This document shows, piece after piece, positions 45,652 to 54,049 of a stretch of 64,000 nucleotides of DNA (position 1 is the first letter of the stretch; every line of letters begins with the position of its first letter). The position numbers and the translations under genes were made by a program. The notes under the pieces were generated by a model. That model made no database searches. It had not been told where the DNA came from and saw only the letters and a list, made by a program, of their open reading frames with translations. The DNA comes from DATFVJ01 sp963727015 (GTDB lineage Bacteria; Actinomycetota; Actinomycetes; Streptosporangiales; Streptosporangiaceae), in the NCBI GenBank assembly GCA_963727015.1, contig CAVSEV010000013.1:558001-622000 (forward strand). The letters are read 5' to 3'.

Positions 45652-47067
45652 ATGACCGACCCAACCGGGCCCCGCCGCGTGGTGATCGTGGGCGGCGGCT
45701 TCGCCGGCCTGTTCGCCGCCCGCCGGCTGAAGGGGTGCGCCGTCACCCTCATCGACCGCGAAGGGCACCACCTCTTCCAGCCGCTGCTCTACCAGTGCGC
45801 CACCGGCATCCTGTCCGAAGGGCAGATCACCGCCCCGCTGCGCAAGGTGCTCATCCGGGACAAGAACGTCGACTGCGTGCTCGCGGAGGTGACCGGCATC
45901 GACGCCGCGGGCCGGCGAGTGCACGCCATGCGGCCCGGCGGCAGCCGCATCGAGTTCGGCTACGACGACCTGATCGTCGCCGCGGGGGTGCGGCAGTCCT
46001 ACTTCGGCCACGACGAGTACGCCCAGTGGGCCCCGGGCATGAAAACGATCTCCGACGCGCTCACCATCCGCCGCCGGGTGCTCGGCGCTTTCGAGCTGGC
46101 GGAAACCGCAACAGATCAAGCCGAACGGCGCCGCTGGCTGACGTTCGCCCTCGTCGGTGGCGGCCCCACCGGGGTCGAGCTGGCCGGCCAGATCCGCGAA
46201 CTCGCCACGAAAACCCTGCGCGCCGAATTCCGCAACGTCAAGCCCGAAGACGCGCGCGTGCTGCTCTTCGACGGCGGCGCCGAACCGCTGGCCGCCTTCG
46301 GCCCGCAGCTATCGGTGAAGGCGGCCCGCACCCTGCAGCGCCTCGGGGTGGAACTGCAGATGCACACCCTCGTCACCCACGTCGACGCCGACGGGCTGCT
46401 GGTGCGCGACAAAGCAGGGACCGAAACCCGCTACCATGCCGGCACCGTACTGTGGACCGCAGGGGTCGAGGCGCCTCCCATCGCGGCCGCGCTCGCCAGC
46501 GCTACCGGCGCCGAGCGCGACCGGGCCGGGCGCATCACCGTCGATGACAACCTGACCATCCCCGGCCACCCCGAGATATCCGTCCTCGGCGACCTGATGA
46601 GCCACGGCAAGCTTCCCGGCGTCGCCGAGGTCGCCATGCAGTCCGGGCTCTACGCCGCCCGCCGCATCAGGAACCAGGCAAGCGGCAAATCCGTCAAGCC
46701 GTTCCGCTACCACGACCTCGGCTCGGCCGCCTACATCTCACGCGGCCGCGCGGTCGTGTCCGCCGGGCGACTGCATCTCAGCGGCTTCATCGGCTGGGCC
46801 GGCTGGCTGTTCATCCACATCGCGTTCCTGACCGGATTCCGCAACCGCCTCGGCGCCATCCTCACCTGGTGGGTCGCGTTCACCCGCGACATCCGCCGCG
46901 AGCGCACCTTCACCACCCACCAGGTCGGCCTCGTAGCCGATATCTACACCGCGGGCCCCGCCGAGTACGCTGCGCGTCTCACCGGGCCCCCTGCCGCGAC
47001 GGCCGAGGTCGCGGGACCGGCGGACACGGCGCGAAGTCAGGCGTCACCCCGCGCGGGTGACGCCTGA
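45652..47067 (+). CDS. ndh: type II NADH dehydrogenase (NAD(P)/FAD-dependent oxidoreductase)
   Basis: A 471-residue NDH-2. The FAD motif VIVGGGFAGLFAARRL is at the N-terminus, the NAD motif LVGGGPTGVELAGQIREL near residue 165, and the quinone-side ending has hydrophobic segments (GWAGWLFIHIAFLTGFRNRLGAI in parts). NDH-2 passes electrons from NADH to quinone without pumping; with cydAB it makes a minimal respiratory chain. ATG 45652 has GGCAGGGAGC upstream. The frame is open far upstream but overlaps the zwf-like gene. Confidence 0.93.
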   Translation: MTDPTGPRRVVIVGGGFAGLFAARRLKGCAVTLIDREGHHLFQPLLYQCATGILSEGQITAPLRKVLIRDKNVDCVLAEVTGIDAAGRRVHAMRPGGSRIEFGYDDLIVAAGVRQSYFGHDEYAQWAPGMKTISDALTIRRRVLGAFELAETATDQAERRRWLTFALVGGGPTGVELAGQIRELATKTLRAEFRNVKPEDARVLLFDGGAEPLAAFGPQLSVKAARTLQRLGVELQMHTLVTHVDADGLLVRDKAGTETRYHAGTVLWTAGVEAPPIAAALASATGAERDRAGRITVDDNLTIPGHPEISVLGDLMSHGKLPGVAEVAMQSGLYAARRIRNQASGKSVKPFRYHDLGSAAYISRGRAVVSAGRLHLSGFIGWAGWLFIHIAFLTGFRNRLGAILTWWVAFTRDIRRERTFTTHQVGLVADIYTAGPAEYAARLTGPPAATAEVAGPADTARSQASPRAGDA

Positions 47068-47134
47068 CCTAGTGTCTTTGATGAATGGTGGTAGTGAACG
47101 GGGTTTACCAACAGATCTGATACGGGAGGCCAGC

Positions 47135-47575
47135 ATGACCTCGGCACCAACGATGAGGCCCGGCTCCGGATCTAGTGCGGACTACGGAAGTGACCGCGGT
47201 CGCGGTCTGATGATCTTCGCGTCCGTACTGCTTGCTGTAGTCGGTTTCTTCAACCTGCTGGACGGCATCGCCGCCATCTCCAGGTCACATGTCTTCGTCG
47301 GCAACGCGCACTACGTGTTCGGCAGCTTGCGGGCGTGGGGCTGGGTCGTCATGATCCTCGGGATCCTGCTGTTGATCGCCGCGGCCGGAGTGCTCACCGC
47401 CAACCAGCTGGCGCGCTGGTTCGGTGTCGTCGTGGTTGGGCTCAACGCGATTGGGCAGATGTTCTTCCTGGCCTCCTACCCCTTCTGGTCCCTGGTGATC
47501 ATCGCCGTCGACGTGATCGCGCTTTACGCCCTTTGCGCCTACGGCAGCCACGAGGGGCCCATGGCCGTCCGGTAG
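47135..47575 (+). CDS. DUF7144-type four-helix membrane protein
   Basis: A 146-residue integral membrane protein with about four hydrophobic helices (GLMIFASVLLAVVGFFNLLDGIAAI, WGWVVMILGILLLIAAAGVL, FGVVVVGLNAIGQMFFLASYPFW, LVIIAVDVIALYALCAYG in parts). It belongs to a family common in actinobacteria, of unknown function. ATG 47135 follows GGGAGGCCAGC. Its TAG stop is supplied by the first bases of MITE-like copy B. Confidence 0.82.
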   Translation: MTSAPTMRPGSGSSADYGSDRGRGLMIFASVLLAVVGFFNLLDGIAAISRSHVFVGNAHYVFGSLRAWGWVVMILGILLLIAAAGVLTANQLARWFGVVVVGLNAIGQMFFLASYPFWSLVIIAVDVIALYALCAYGSHEGPMAVR

Positions 47576-47746
47576 GGCATGTCCCGTAGATCTTTGGCGG
47601 CGCGGCAGTGTCGTCCACGACCCCAGACGACGACCGGCGGCGTTGTCGTCGTCGCCGATAGTTCCACTATCGGCTCCTCCTCCGCCTTGCCGGATCGCCG
47701 CCTGGAGCACCGCCCGCATCCACCAAGATCTACGGGACACGCCCTA
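47573..47746. mobile_element. MITE-like element, copy B
   Basis: A 174-bp copy with near-perfect 22-bp terminal inverted repeats: left TAGGGCATGTCCCGTAGATC, right ending ACGGGACACGCCCTA; one mismatch across the repeats. It keeps the GCCGATAGT-TCC-ACTATCGGC hairpin (47654-47674) of copy A and lacks about 17 bases around copy A's other hairpin. There is no open reading frame of note. Confidence 0.88.
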
Positions 47747-47802
47747 GCAGCCCGTGACGAACGAAGTCGCACAACCCCCAGAAGATCCGCAAAGGAGACA
47801 GC

Positions 47803-48306
47803 ATGGCAGACCTGATCGCTATCGGTTACCCGGACGAGACCACCGCCGAACAGGCAGCCGAGGAAGCGCAAAGGCTCGCCCGCGACCTCATCATCGAACC
47901 CGACGCCATCGCCGCCATCGTCAGGGACAAAGAGGGCAAGTACCACGTCCACACCAGCCACCACCCCGTCGGCGCCGGTGCCACCTGGGGCATGTTCTGG
48001 GGCCTGCTGTTCGGCGTCCTGTTCTTCGTGCCCGTCTTCGGCCTGGCGATCGGCGCGGGCCTCGGCGCACTGATGGGCAAGATCACCAAATCCGGCATCG
48101 ACAAGGCGTTCCAGGACCAGGTACGCGACATGATCAAGCCGGGCACCTCGGCCCTGTTCCTGATGGTCGAGAAGGTCACCCCGGACAAGGCGGTGGAGGC
48201 CCTCAGCAAGTTCGGCGGCACCGTGCTGAAGACCTCGCTGTCCAAGGACGCGGAGAAGGAACTGCAGGAATCACTGCACGGTGGCGGTTCCGAGCCGACG
48301 GCGTAG
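47803..48306 (+). CDS. DUF1269 domain membrane protein
   Basis: A 167-residue DUF1269 protein. MADLIAIGYPDETTAEQAAEEAQRL is the family start; a Gly-rich hydrophobic hairpin lies at about residues 62-92 (TWGMFWGLLFGVLFFVPVFGLAIGAGLGALMG in parts), and ALFLMVEKVTPDKAVEAL follows. Function unknown; often grouped with stress-induced membrane proteins. GCAAAGGAGACAGC precedes the ATG. Confidence 0.9.
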   Translation: MADLIAIGYPDETTAEQAAEEAQRLARDLIIEPDAIAAIVRDKEGKYHVHTSHHPVGAGATWGMFWGLLFGVLFFVPVFGLAIGAGLGALMGKITKSGIDKAFQDQVRDMIKPGTSALFLMVEKVTPDKAVEALSKFGGTVLKTSLSKDAEKELQESLHGGGSEPTA

Positions 48307-48348
48307 GCTGCCTCGCTGTTCAGGGGCCCCAACGAGGGGGCTCGAGAT

Positions 48349-48383
48349 CGGGCCACGGCGCCGGAATCCGGCGCCGTGGCCCG
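48349..48383. terminator. strong bidirectional hairpin terminator
   Basis: CGGGCCACGGCGCCGGA and its exact reverse complement, separated by one base, give a stem of about 15 bp with a small loop, followed by TTTCTC. It lies between the convergent DUF1269 and SHOCT genes. Confidence 0.85.
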
Positions 48384-48397
48384 TTTCTCGTGACAGC

Positions 48398-48706
48398 TCA
48401 GGTGCCGAGCAGCTTCGCCTTCGCCGCAGTGAACTCCTCGTCGCTCAGCACGCCCTGCCCATGCAGCGCGGCGAGCTGGTTCAGCTGGTCAAGCATGGAT
48501 GGGGCGGCAGCCGCCGGCGCCTCGGCCGGTGCCGGCGGCTCCGCAGGCGGTGGCGCAGGCTGCTGCTGCTGTTCGAGATCGCTGATGCGCTGGTCCTGCT
48601 CGGCCTGGTAATCAGCCTGCTGCGCGGACTTGTTCGCTACGTGCTTACCCGCGACATATGCGCCGCCGCCGATCACGGCGGCACGCATGAGCGGACGTCG
48701 TCGGAA
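48398..48706 (-). CDS. SHOCT domain protein
   Basis: A 102-residue protein. The N-terminal RRRPLMRAAVIGGGAYVAGKHV may be a membrane-proximal segment, then a Gln-rich coiled-coil-like region (QQADYQAEQDQRISDLEQQQ), a Pro/Ala linker, and a C-terminal SHOCT motif (LDQLNQLAALHGQGVLSDEEF then TAAKAKLLG). ATG 48706 has GAGGGAGACATCC upstream. SHOCT helices mediate oligomerisation; function otherwise unknown. Confidence 0.87.
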   Translation of the reverse strand, partial: FRRRPLMRAAVIGGGAYVAGKHVANKSAQQADYQAEQDQRISDLEQQQQPAPPPAEPPAPAEAPAAAAPSMLDQLNQLAALHGQGVLSDEEFTAAKAKLLGT

Positions 48707-48752
48707 CATGGATGTCTCCCTCGGTCTTGCCCGTCCGGTCTTGCCGGACCGG

Positions 48753-49112
48753 TCAGATGTCGCCTTCCGGCAGGGACAAGCCGAGCGCGAGCATGATCTC
48801 AGGTACCGCGGCAATCACGCGCGGCCCGCCGACCTGCAGCGCGACGGCGCGCAGCACGCCAAGGATTTCGCCGGGCGTCGCTCCCGAGTCCAGGGCGTTC
48901 GGCACCTGCCACAGGTAAGAGGCAGGCGGCGCGTCTACCGCGATGAGAGCGGCGATCTTCACGAGTGAGAACGTGCGCGCGTCCAGCCCGCTCCGCTCCT
49001 GCGCCATCTCGCGGAGTTCCAGGGCGTCCTCGAGCACGCTCGGGTCACCCATGGCCAGGCTGGCCAGCGCGTCCTGCGTGGCCTGGTCGACGTCGGCTGT
49101 GTCGGCGGTCAT
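48753..49112 (-). CDS. carboxymuconolactone decarboxylase-like (AhpD-fold) protein
   Basis: A 119-residue all-helical AhpD-fold protein: REMAQERSGLDARTFSLVKIAALIAVDAPPASYLWQVPNALDSGATPGEILGVLRAVA (in parts). There is no Cys at all, so the CXXC redox centre of AhpD/peroxidase members is missing and peroxidase activity is unlikely. It lies on the same strand as the SHOCT gene, 46 bases upstream of it. Confidence 0.82.
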   Translation of the reverse strand: MTADTADVDQATQDALASLAMGDPSVLEDALELREMAQERSGLDARTFSLVKIAALIAVDAPPASYLWQVPNALDSGATPGEILGVLRAVALQVGGPRVIAAVPEIMLALGLSLPEGDI

Positions 49113-49428
49113 GATCAGCTTCCTCTCGATCGCGCAAGGTAAAATGCGCCCTCGGGGCTACGGGGCTTCCTCTGACACTCGCCTGATTAACGGCCAGACA
49201 CGCCACCCGCAGGGGATGGTCGTATTCTGCTTGCACGGCGGACCGACGGTGGCCGGATCACCCCTGGTGGGTGACGCAGAACCTGCGCCGCGCCGCCGAC
49301 GCTTGGCTAGCGGAACGGCGCTGCGCTGCGGACGCTTGGAGAAGCGAACGGAGGGACGGGGCTATGAAGCAGCCTCGGTTCCCGGCGCGCAGCCGGGTGG
49401 ACCGCGGGTGCAACGGCGATGAGCACGC
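49113..49428. other. intergenic region between divergent genes
   Basis: About 316 bases upstream of the divergent CMD-like gene and the ion-channel gene. It presumably holds both promoters. I see no gene or structured RNA in it. Confidence 0.45.
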
Positions 49429-50430
49429 GTGACCGCGCGGACCAGTGATCGCGCGGCTCATCTGCGTCCCTGGATGGCGAAACGCGGTGACCGTTACGGC
49501 CTGCTGCTGATCCTGCTGGTCTCCAGCTATGTGATCTCGGCGTTCGCCACCAACAGGATCATCAGTGCGCTGGAGAGCCTGCTGTTCATAGTGACGCTGT
49601 TGCTAGCGCTGCGAACGTCGAAGGTGCGCCGGCCAACCATGCACGTGATCATGGGCATCACGCTCGTCGGCTCCGTGACCGCGCTCGCGCTCGCGCTCGT
49701 GCAAGCCACGGACGTCGGCATCGGCATAGCGAACATATGGACCGCACTCATCCTGCTCCTCACGGTGGGCGTGATCTTGCGACGGGTGCTGACGATGCCC
49801 ACCGTTTCACTGCAGAGCATTTTCGGAGCGGTCAGCGCCTACATGATCATCGGGTTGATGTTCGCATCGATCTACGCCGCGATCTCCCACCTGGAATCGC
49901 AGCATTTCTTCGCGACCGGATCGCCAGCCGACACCAGGACCTTCCAGTACTTCAGCTTCACCACACTCACGACGCTCGGCTATGGCGACTTCACCGCCGG
50001 AACCGACGGCGGCAGGGCCATAGCCGTCCTGGAGGCGCTTGGCGGCCAGATATTCCTCGCCACGCTGGTCGCCCGGCTGGTCGCCTCCTACCGGGCGCCG
50101 CGCCTTAACGCAGCGGCACAGGCCGCCAGCATCGGCGGCGGCAATGGCGCACCGGAGCGAGCCGGGACTGGCCACGACCCTGCCAGCACGGGCCACCACC
50201 CGCCCGGCACAGGCCACCACCCGCCCGGCACAGGCCACTACACAGCCAGCGCCACCGGCCCGGCCGGCACCGGCCACCCTGCGGCCACCGGCGACCAAAC
50301 TGCCGTCACCGGCAGCCAACCTGCCACCCCCGACCGGTCAGGAGGTACCAGCCCGCGCCGCGGCAACGGGGTGCGGCTCAGGGCGGCGCGGCGGCCACCG
50401 GTCAAATGGCATCGGCACCGTCCAAGGTGA
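49429..50430 (+). CDS. voltage-gated-like potassium channel family protein
   Basis: A 333-residue ion-channel protein. About four or five helices precede the pore; the selectivity filter is TTLTTLGYGDF near residue 177-187, with the last helix AVLEALGGQIFLATLVARLVAS. There is no S4-like Arg array, so it is not clearly voltage-gated. The C-terminal 120 residues are a disordered tail with TGHHPPG-like repeats (50160-50330). GTG 49429 is the likely start; the ribosome site is weak. It overlaps the PTH2 gene by 25 bases. Confidence 0.85.
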   Translation: MTARTSDRAAHLRPWMAKRGDRYGLLLILLVSSYVISAFATNRIISALESLLFIVTLLLALRTSKVRRPTMHVIMGITLVGSVTALALALVQATDVGIGIANIWTALILLLTVGVILRRVLTMPTVSLQSIFGAVSAYMIIGLMFASIYAAISHLESQHFFATGSPADTRTFQYFSFTTLTTLGYGDFTAGTDGGRAIAVLEALGGQIFLATLVARLVASYRAPRLNAAAQAASIGGGNGAPERAGTGHDPASTGHHPPGTGHHPPGTGHYTASATGPAGTGHPAATGDQTAVTGSQPATPDRSGGTSPRRGNGVRLRAARRPPVKWHRHRPR

Positions 50431-51132
50431 TCCTCGATCGCGACTCGATGCCCCAGTTTGTCCTTCCGCTCGTGGTGCGTGTCGAGCGCGCATCGCCTCC
50501 CGAGCGCACCGATGCGCTCGAAGGTGCCGCGCGGGCGGTGCTCACGCTGCTGAGCGACCCCCGTGCGACCGACGGTGAATGGGCCGGGCCAGTCCGCGCC
50601 TGGGAGGCCGGCCGGATCACAAAGGTCGCGCGCCGGGCAAGGGGCGCGGGCTGGCAGCGTGTGCTCGCGCTCCCCGGGATAACGCTCACGCAGGGCAGCG
50701 CCGAGGTGCGGGTCCATCCACCCGTTCCTGTCCGCACGGGTCACCACTGGGACTGGCCTCCTGAACTCGCCCGGCTGCAGGTCGCAGGCACCGATCTGGC
50801 GGATCAGGCACCGCCACCGGAACCTGGCCCTGCGACGCCGGTGCTGTGGCTCAATCCCGGGCTGGAAATGACCGCGGGTAAGGCGATGGCCCAGGTTGGT
50901 CACGGCGCGCAGCTCGCCTGGTGGCGACTGCCTCGCGCGGCCAGAGCCGACTGGCTGGCCAGCGGATTTTGCGCTCGCGGTCCGGACCGCGACGGCATAC
51001 CGGTGGGCGAACCTAGCCGAAAGCGACCTGCCACTCGTCCGGGACGTGGGGTTCACCGAGGTAGCTCCCGGCTCATGCACCGTCATCGCCAACCATCCCG
51101 CGTTCCCGGGGCCTCCGCATGATGGTTGCTGA
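50406..51132 (+). CDS. peptidyl-tRNA hydrolase (PTH2 family), frame broken at a T4 run
   Basis: PTH2-type hydrolase that would release tRNA from dropped-off peptidyl-tRNA. The PTH2 signature NPGLEMTAGKAMAQVGHGAQLA is near residue 160. The frame then breaks at TTTT (50967-50970): removing one T gives SGFALAVRTATAYRWANLAESDLPLV and the ending VAPGSCTVIANHPAF, the normal PTH2 C-terminus, stopping at 51132. As sequenced, a frameshifted tail ends at 51122. It overlaps the channel gene. An N-terminal domain of about 130 residues precedes the PTH2 fold, as in other actinobacterial members. Confidence 0.82.
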
Positions 51133-51249
51133 ACCTGCCGCTGCTCAAGCCCACCCGGTACGGGCGACGCGAAGCCAGCCTGCCCGGCGCACAGTGAGCA
51201 CTGCTGACAGGCAGCACGAACACGCAGGCAGTCATATGGGGTTCCCACG

Positions 51250-51828
51250 ATGTTTGGCAGCCGCAGACGGCAGGAGCAACGCGAGGACCGGGGCGCCACG
51301 CGGTACCAGATGCGCCAGCGCATGATCTCCATCGGCGATGACTACGTCATCGAGAATGACCGCGGTGAGCACGTGTTCAAGATGGACGGCAAGGCGCTCA
51401 GGGTCCGCAAGACAATCCTGTTCGAAGACATGCACGGGCACGAACTCTGCAAGATCCAGGAACGGATGCTCAGGGTCAAGGACAGCATGGAGATCGAGGA
51501 TCCCAGTGGTGACCGCATCGCCCTGGTCCAGAAAGCCATGATCGACCCGCTACGCGAACGCTGGCTGGTGAAGGTCGACGGCCCGGACCTGCGAGCCCAG
51601 GGCAACATCGTCGACCACGAGTACACGATCGAACGCGACGGGAACAAGGTCGCCGAGATCTCTAAGCGATGTCAGCTACGTCAGCGACCTGGCAAGATCA
51701 GCGGATTCGACCGAGGTGCGCGCGCTCTACCGTGCGGCGGGACTCAACCTGGGGGCGGACCTGAAGACGCTGGACAACGCGCCGCGCATCAAAGCGGACC
51801 CGGCCGCGGTCCGCTACCTGGCGAATAA
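51250..51828 (+). CDS. LURP-one-related protein, 3' end replaced
   Basis: A LURP-one/phospholipid-scramblase-like beta-barrel protein: RYQMRQRMISIGDDYVIENDRGEHVFKMDGKALRVRKT (in parts), then LCKIQERMLRVKDSMEIED and DHEYTIERDGNKVAEISKR. Right after KVAEISKR the expected family ending (WFRVRDTYGV-like, then a final helix) is missing and the frame runs into unrelated sequence to 51828. The true protein is about 137 of a usual 160-170 residues. The breakpoint at about 51660-51670 joins a hydrolase remnant. Confidence 0.8.
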   Translation: MFGSRRRQEQREDRGATRYQMRQRMISIGDDYVIENDRGEHVFKMDGKALRVRKTILFEDMHGHELCKIQERMLRVKDSMEIEDPSGDRIALVQKAMIDPLRERWLVKVDGPDLRAQGNIVDHEYTIERDGNKVAEISKRCQLRQRPGKISGFDRGARALPCGGTQPGGGPEDAGQRAAHQSGPGRGPLPGE

Positions 51829-52218
51829 CATCACCTTCAATGGCAAGCTGAACATCCCCGTGCTCACGATGCACACCACTGGCGACGGGCTCGTCGTGCC
51901 GGAAAACGAGCAGGCCTACAGAAGCGTTGCCGGCAAGGCAGGCAACGCGGGACAGCTGCGGCAGGTTTCGTCGACAGGGCCGGTCACTGCGCGTTCACGC
52001 CGGCGGAGACGATCACGGCCGCTCAGGACCTGCTGCACCGCCTGCACACCAGACGATGGGGGCAGGACGCGACCGACCCGGGCGCCCTGAACGGCACCGC
52101 CGCGGCGCTCGGCTCGTCCTACAACGTGTTCGCTTCCGGCGACCACCTGGTCCCCACCCGGCCCGCGTTCCTCCACTACGAACCCGCGCCATACCTGCGG
52201 CCGTTCGACGCCCCGTAA
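51662..52218 (+). pseudogene. 3' remnant of an alpha/beta-hydrolase-like gene
   Basis: From the breakpoint, one frame reads LSDVSYVSDLARSADSTEVR and on through ALYRAAGLNLGADLKTLDN, PAAVRYLANNITFNGKLNIPVLTMHTTGDGLVVPENEQAY, a hydrolase C-terminal half with the acid-residue region. At TTT (51965-51967) one base is missing; the next frame continues FVDRAGHCAFTPAETITAAQDLL with the probable catalytic His (GHCAF), and ends at TAA 52216-52218. The N-terminal half and nucleophile are absent, so the gene is dead. Confidence 0.75.
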
Positions 52219-52359
52219 CCTGGCCACCACTGAGGGACCATGATCGCAGGGCCGTACCGGCCGTTGCCGATAATATTCGGCCGCAGTCTCAGGATTCAGG
52301 AGGCGCTGCGCGCGTTAGCGTGACCTGTATGCATGGAATGTCGACGGAGATGAGCCAGC

Positions 52360-53892
52360 ATGGCAGGTCATGACAGAATCAGGCAGCCGCGGTTGCGGCG
52401 CAAGATCATTCCTGCGGAGGACGCCGCAGCGCTGATTCCCCCGGGCGCGAACGTGGGGATGAGCGGTTTCACCGGCGCCGGGCATCCAAAAGCCGTCCCG
52501 GCGGCGCTCGCCGGCCGGATCGAGGCCGCGAACGCCGCCGGTCAGGGATTCCGTATCGGTGTCTGGACCGGCGCCGCGACGGCGCCCGACCTGGACGGTA
52601 CCCTTGCCAAGGTCGAGGGCATCGACCTGCTGCTGCCCTACCAGGCAGATCCGGTCACCCGGCACCAGATCAACGCTGGCCACCTGGACTACATCGACTT
52701 GCATCTGTCCCACGTGGCGCAGATGGTCCACGAGGGTTTCTTCGGCAGGCTCGACTTCGCCGTGATCGAGGCTGTCGGGGTGACCGCCGACGGCAACCTG
52801 ATCCCTTCCACCTCCGTCGGCAACAACCGGACCTGGATCGAGCAGGCCGGCCAGGTGATCGTCGAAATCAACGCCCACCAGAGCGAGGAACTCGACGGCT
52901 ATCACGACATCTACTACGGCATGTCGCTGCCACCCCACCGGCAGCCCATCCCGATCACCGCGCCCGGCGACCGGATCGGCCAGAAGCACCTGATCTGCCC
53001 GGCCGACAAGATCGTCGCGATCGTCGACACCGATGCCCCGGACTACAGCACCCCGTTCACGCCGCCCGATGCGGTCTCCGAGACAATCGCCGGCCACGTC
53101 ATCGACTTCTTCAGCAACGAGGTGGCACAAGGCCGCCTGCCCCGCGACCTGCTCCCGCTGCAGTCCGGCGTCGGCAATGTGGCCAACGCGGTGCTGCACG
53201 GGCTCGACAACGGCCCGTTCGAGCGGCTTACCGCCTACACCGAAGTCATCCAGGACGGCATGCTGGAGATGATCGAGTCCGGGAAGCTGCTCGTCGCCTC
53301 GGCGACCGCCTTCACGCTGAGCGCGGAGGCCAGCGAGCGGTTCTACGGCCAGTTGCCGCGCTACCGGAAGAATATAGTCCTGCGGCCCCAGGCGGTCACC
53401 AACCATCCCGAGGTCATCCGCCGTCTTGGCGTCCTGTCGATGAACGCGATGCTTGAGGCGGACATCTACGGCAACGTCAACTCGACCCACGTCATGGGCA
53501 CCATGATGCAGAACGGCATCGGCGGGTCCGGGGACTTCACCAGGAACGCCTACATCTCGATGTTCGTCAGCCCATCGCAGGCCAAGGGCGGCGCCATCTC
53601 GTGCATCGTGCCGATGGCGTCCCACGTGGATCACACCGAGCACGACGTCCATGTGATCATCACGGAGCAGGGCGTCGCCGACCTCCGCGGCCTGGCCCCG
53701 CGCCGCCGGGCGAGGAAGATCATCGATAACTGCGCGCACCCGGATTTCAGGCCGGCCCTTGACGACTACTTCGACCGGGCATTCGCAGGCTCACGCGGCA
53801 AGCACACGCCCCACCTGCTCGCCGAGGCGCTTTCCTGGCATGACCACTTCGAGCAAGAAGGAACGATGCGCCAGGACAAGCTCGTGCCATGA
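52360..53892 (+). CDS. acetyl-CoA hydrolase/transferase family protein (succinyl-CoA:acetate CoA-transferase type)
   Basis: A 510-residue class I CoA-transferase. MSGFTGAGHPKAVPAALA near residue 35, AVGVTADGNLIPSTSVGNN near residue 140, and the catalytic-Glu segment LTAYTEVIQDGMLEM near residue 290 match succinate/acetate CoA-transferases (AarC/Cat1 group), which swap CoA between succinyl-CoA and acetate. GVADLRGLAPRRRARKIIDNCAHP closes the fold. ATG 52360 follows GATGAGCCAGC with a weak ribosome site. The stop lies inside a 16-bp tandem repeat. Confidence 0.92.
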   Translation: MAGHDRIRQPRLRRKIIPAEDAAALIPPGANVGMSGFTGAGHPKAVPAALAGRIEAANAAGQGFRIGVWTGAATAPDLDGTLAKVEGIDLLLPYQADPVTRHQINAGHLDYIDLHLSHVAQMVHEGFFGRLDFAVIEAVGVTADGNLIPSTSVGNNRTWIEQAGQVIVEINAHQSEELDGYHDIYYGMSLPPHRQPIPITAPGDRIGQKHLICPADKIVAIVDTDAPDYSTPFTPPDAVSETIAGHVIDFFSNEVAQGRLPRDLLPLQSGVGNVANAVLHGLDNGPFERLTAYTEVIQDGMLEMIESGKLLVASATAFTLSAEASERFYGQLPRYRKNIVLRPQAVTNHPEVIRRLGVLSMNAMLEADIYGNVNSTHVMGTMMQNGIGGSGDFTRNAYISMFVSPSQAKGGAISCIVPMASHVDHTEHDVHVIITEQGVADLRGLAPRRRARKIIDNCAHPDFRPALDDYFDRAFAGSRGKHTPHLLAEALSWHDHFEQEGTMRQDKLVP

Positions 53893-53948
53893 CAGGCTCC
53901 TGCCATGACAGGCTCCTGCCATGACAGGCTCCTGCCATGACGGGCTCT
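53885..53948. repeat. 16-bp tandem repeat spanning the CoA-transferase stop codon
   Basis: Three identical copies of TGCCATGACAGGCTCC and a fourth variant (TGCCATGACGGGCTCT). The first copy includes the last codon and the TGA stop of the CoA-transferase. Confidence 0.95.
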
Positions 53949-54049
53949 GCAAGCCCGGCCTGGACAAGCTCTGCCATGACTAGCGTCAGGGAAATATGGT
54001 GACAGCTGACTTAGCGATTCTGTTACCTACCCATGTCACGATGTAGCTC

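Noticed and set aside
44118..45752. 544-codon minus-strand ORF
   Set aside because: Complement of the zwf-like gene; His/Arg/Gly-rich with no recognisable domain.
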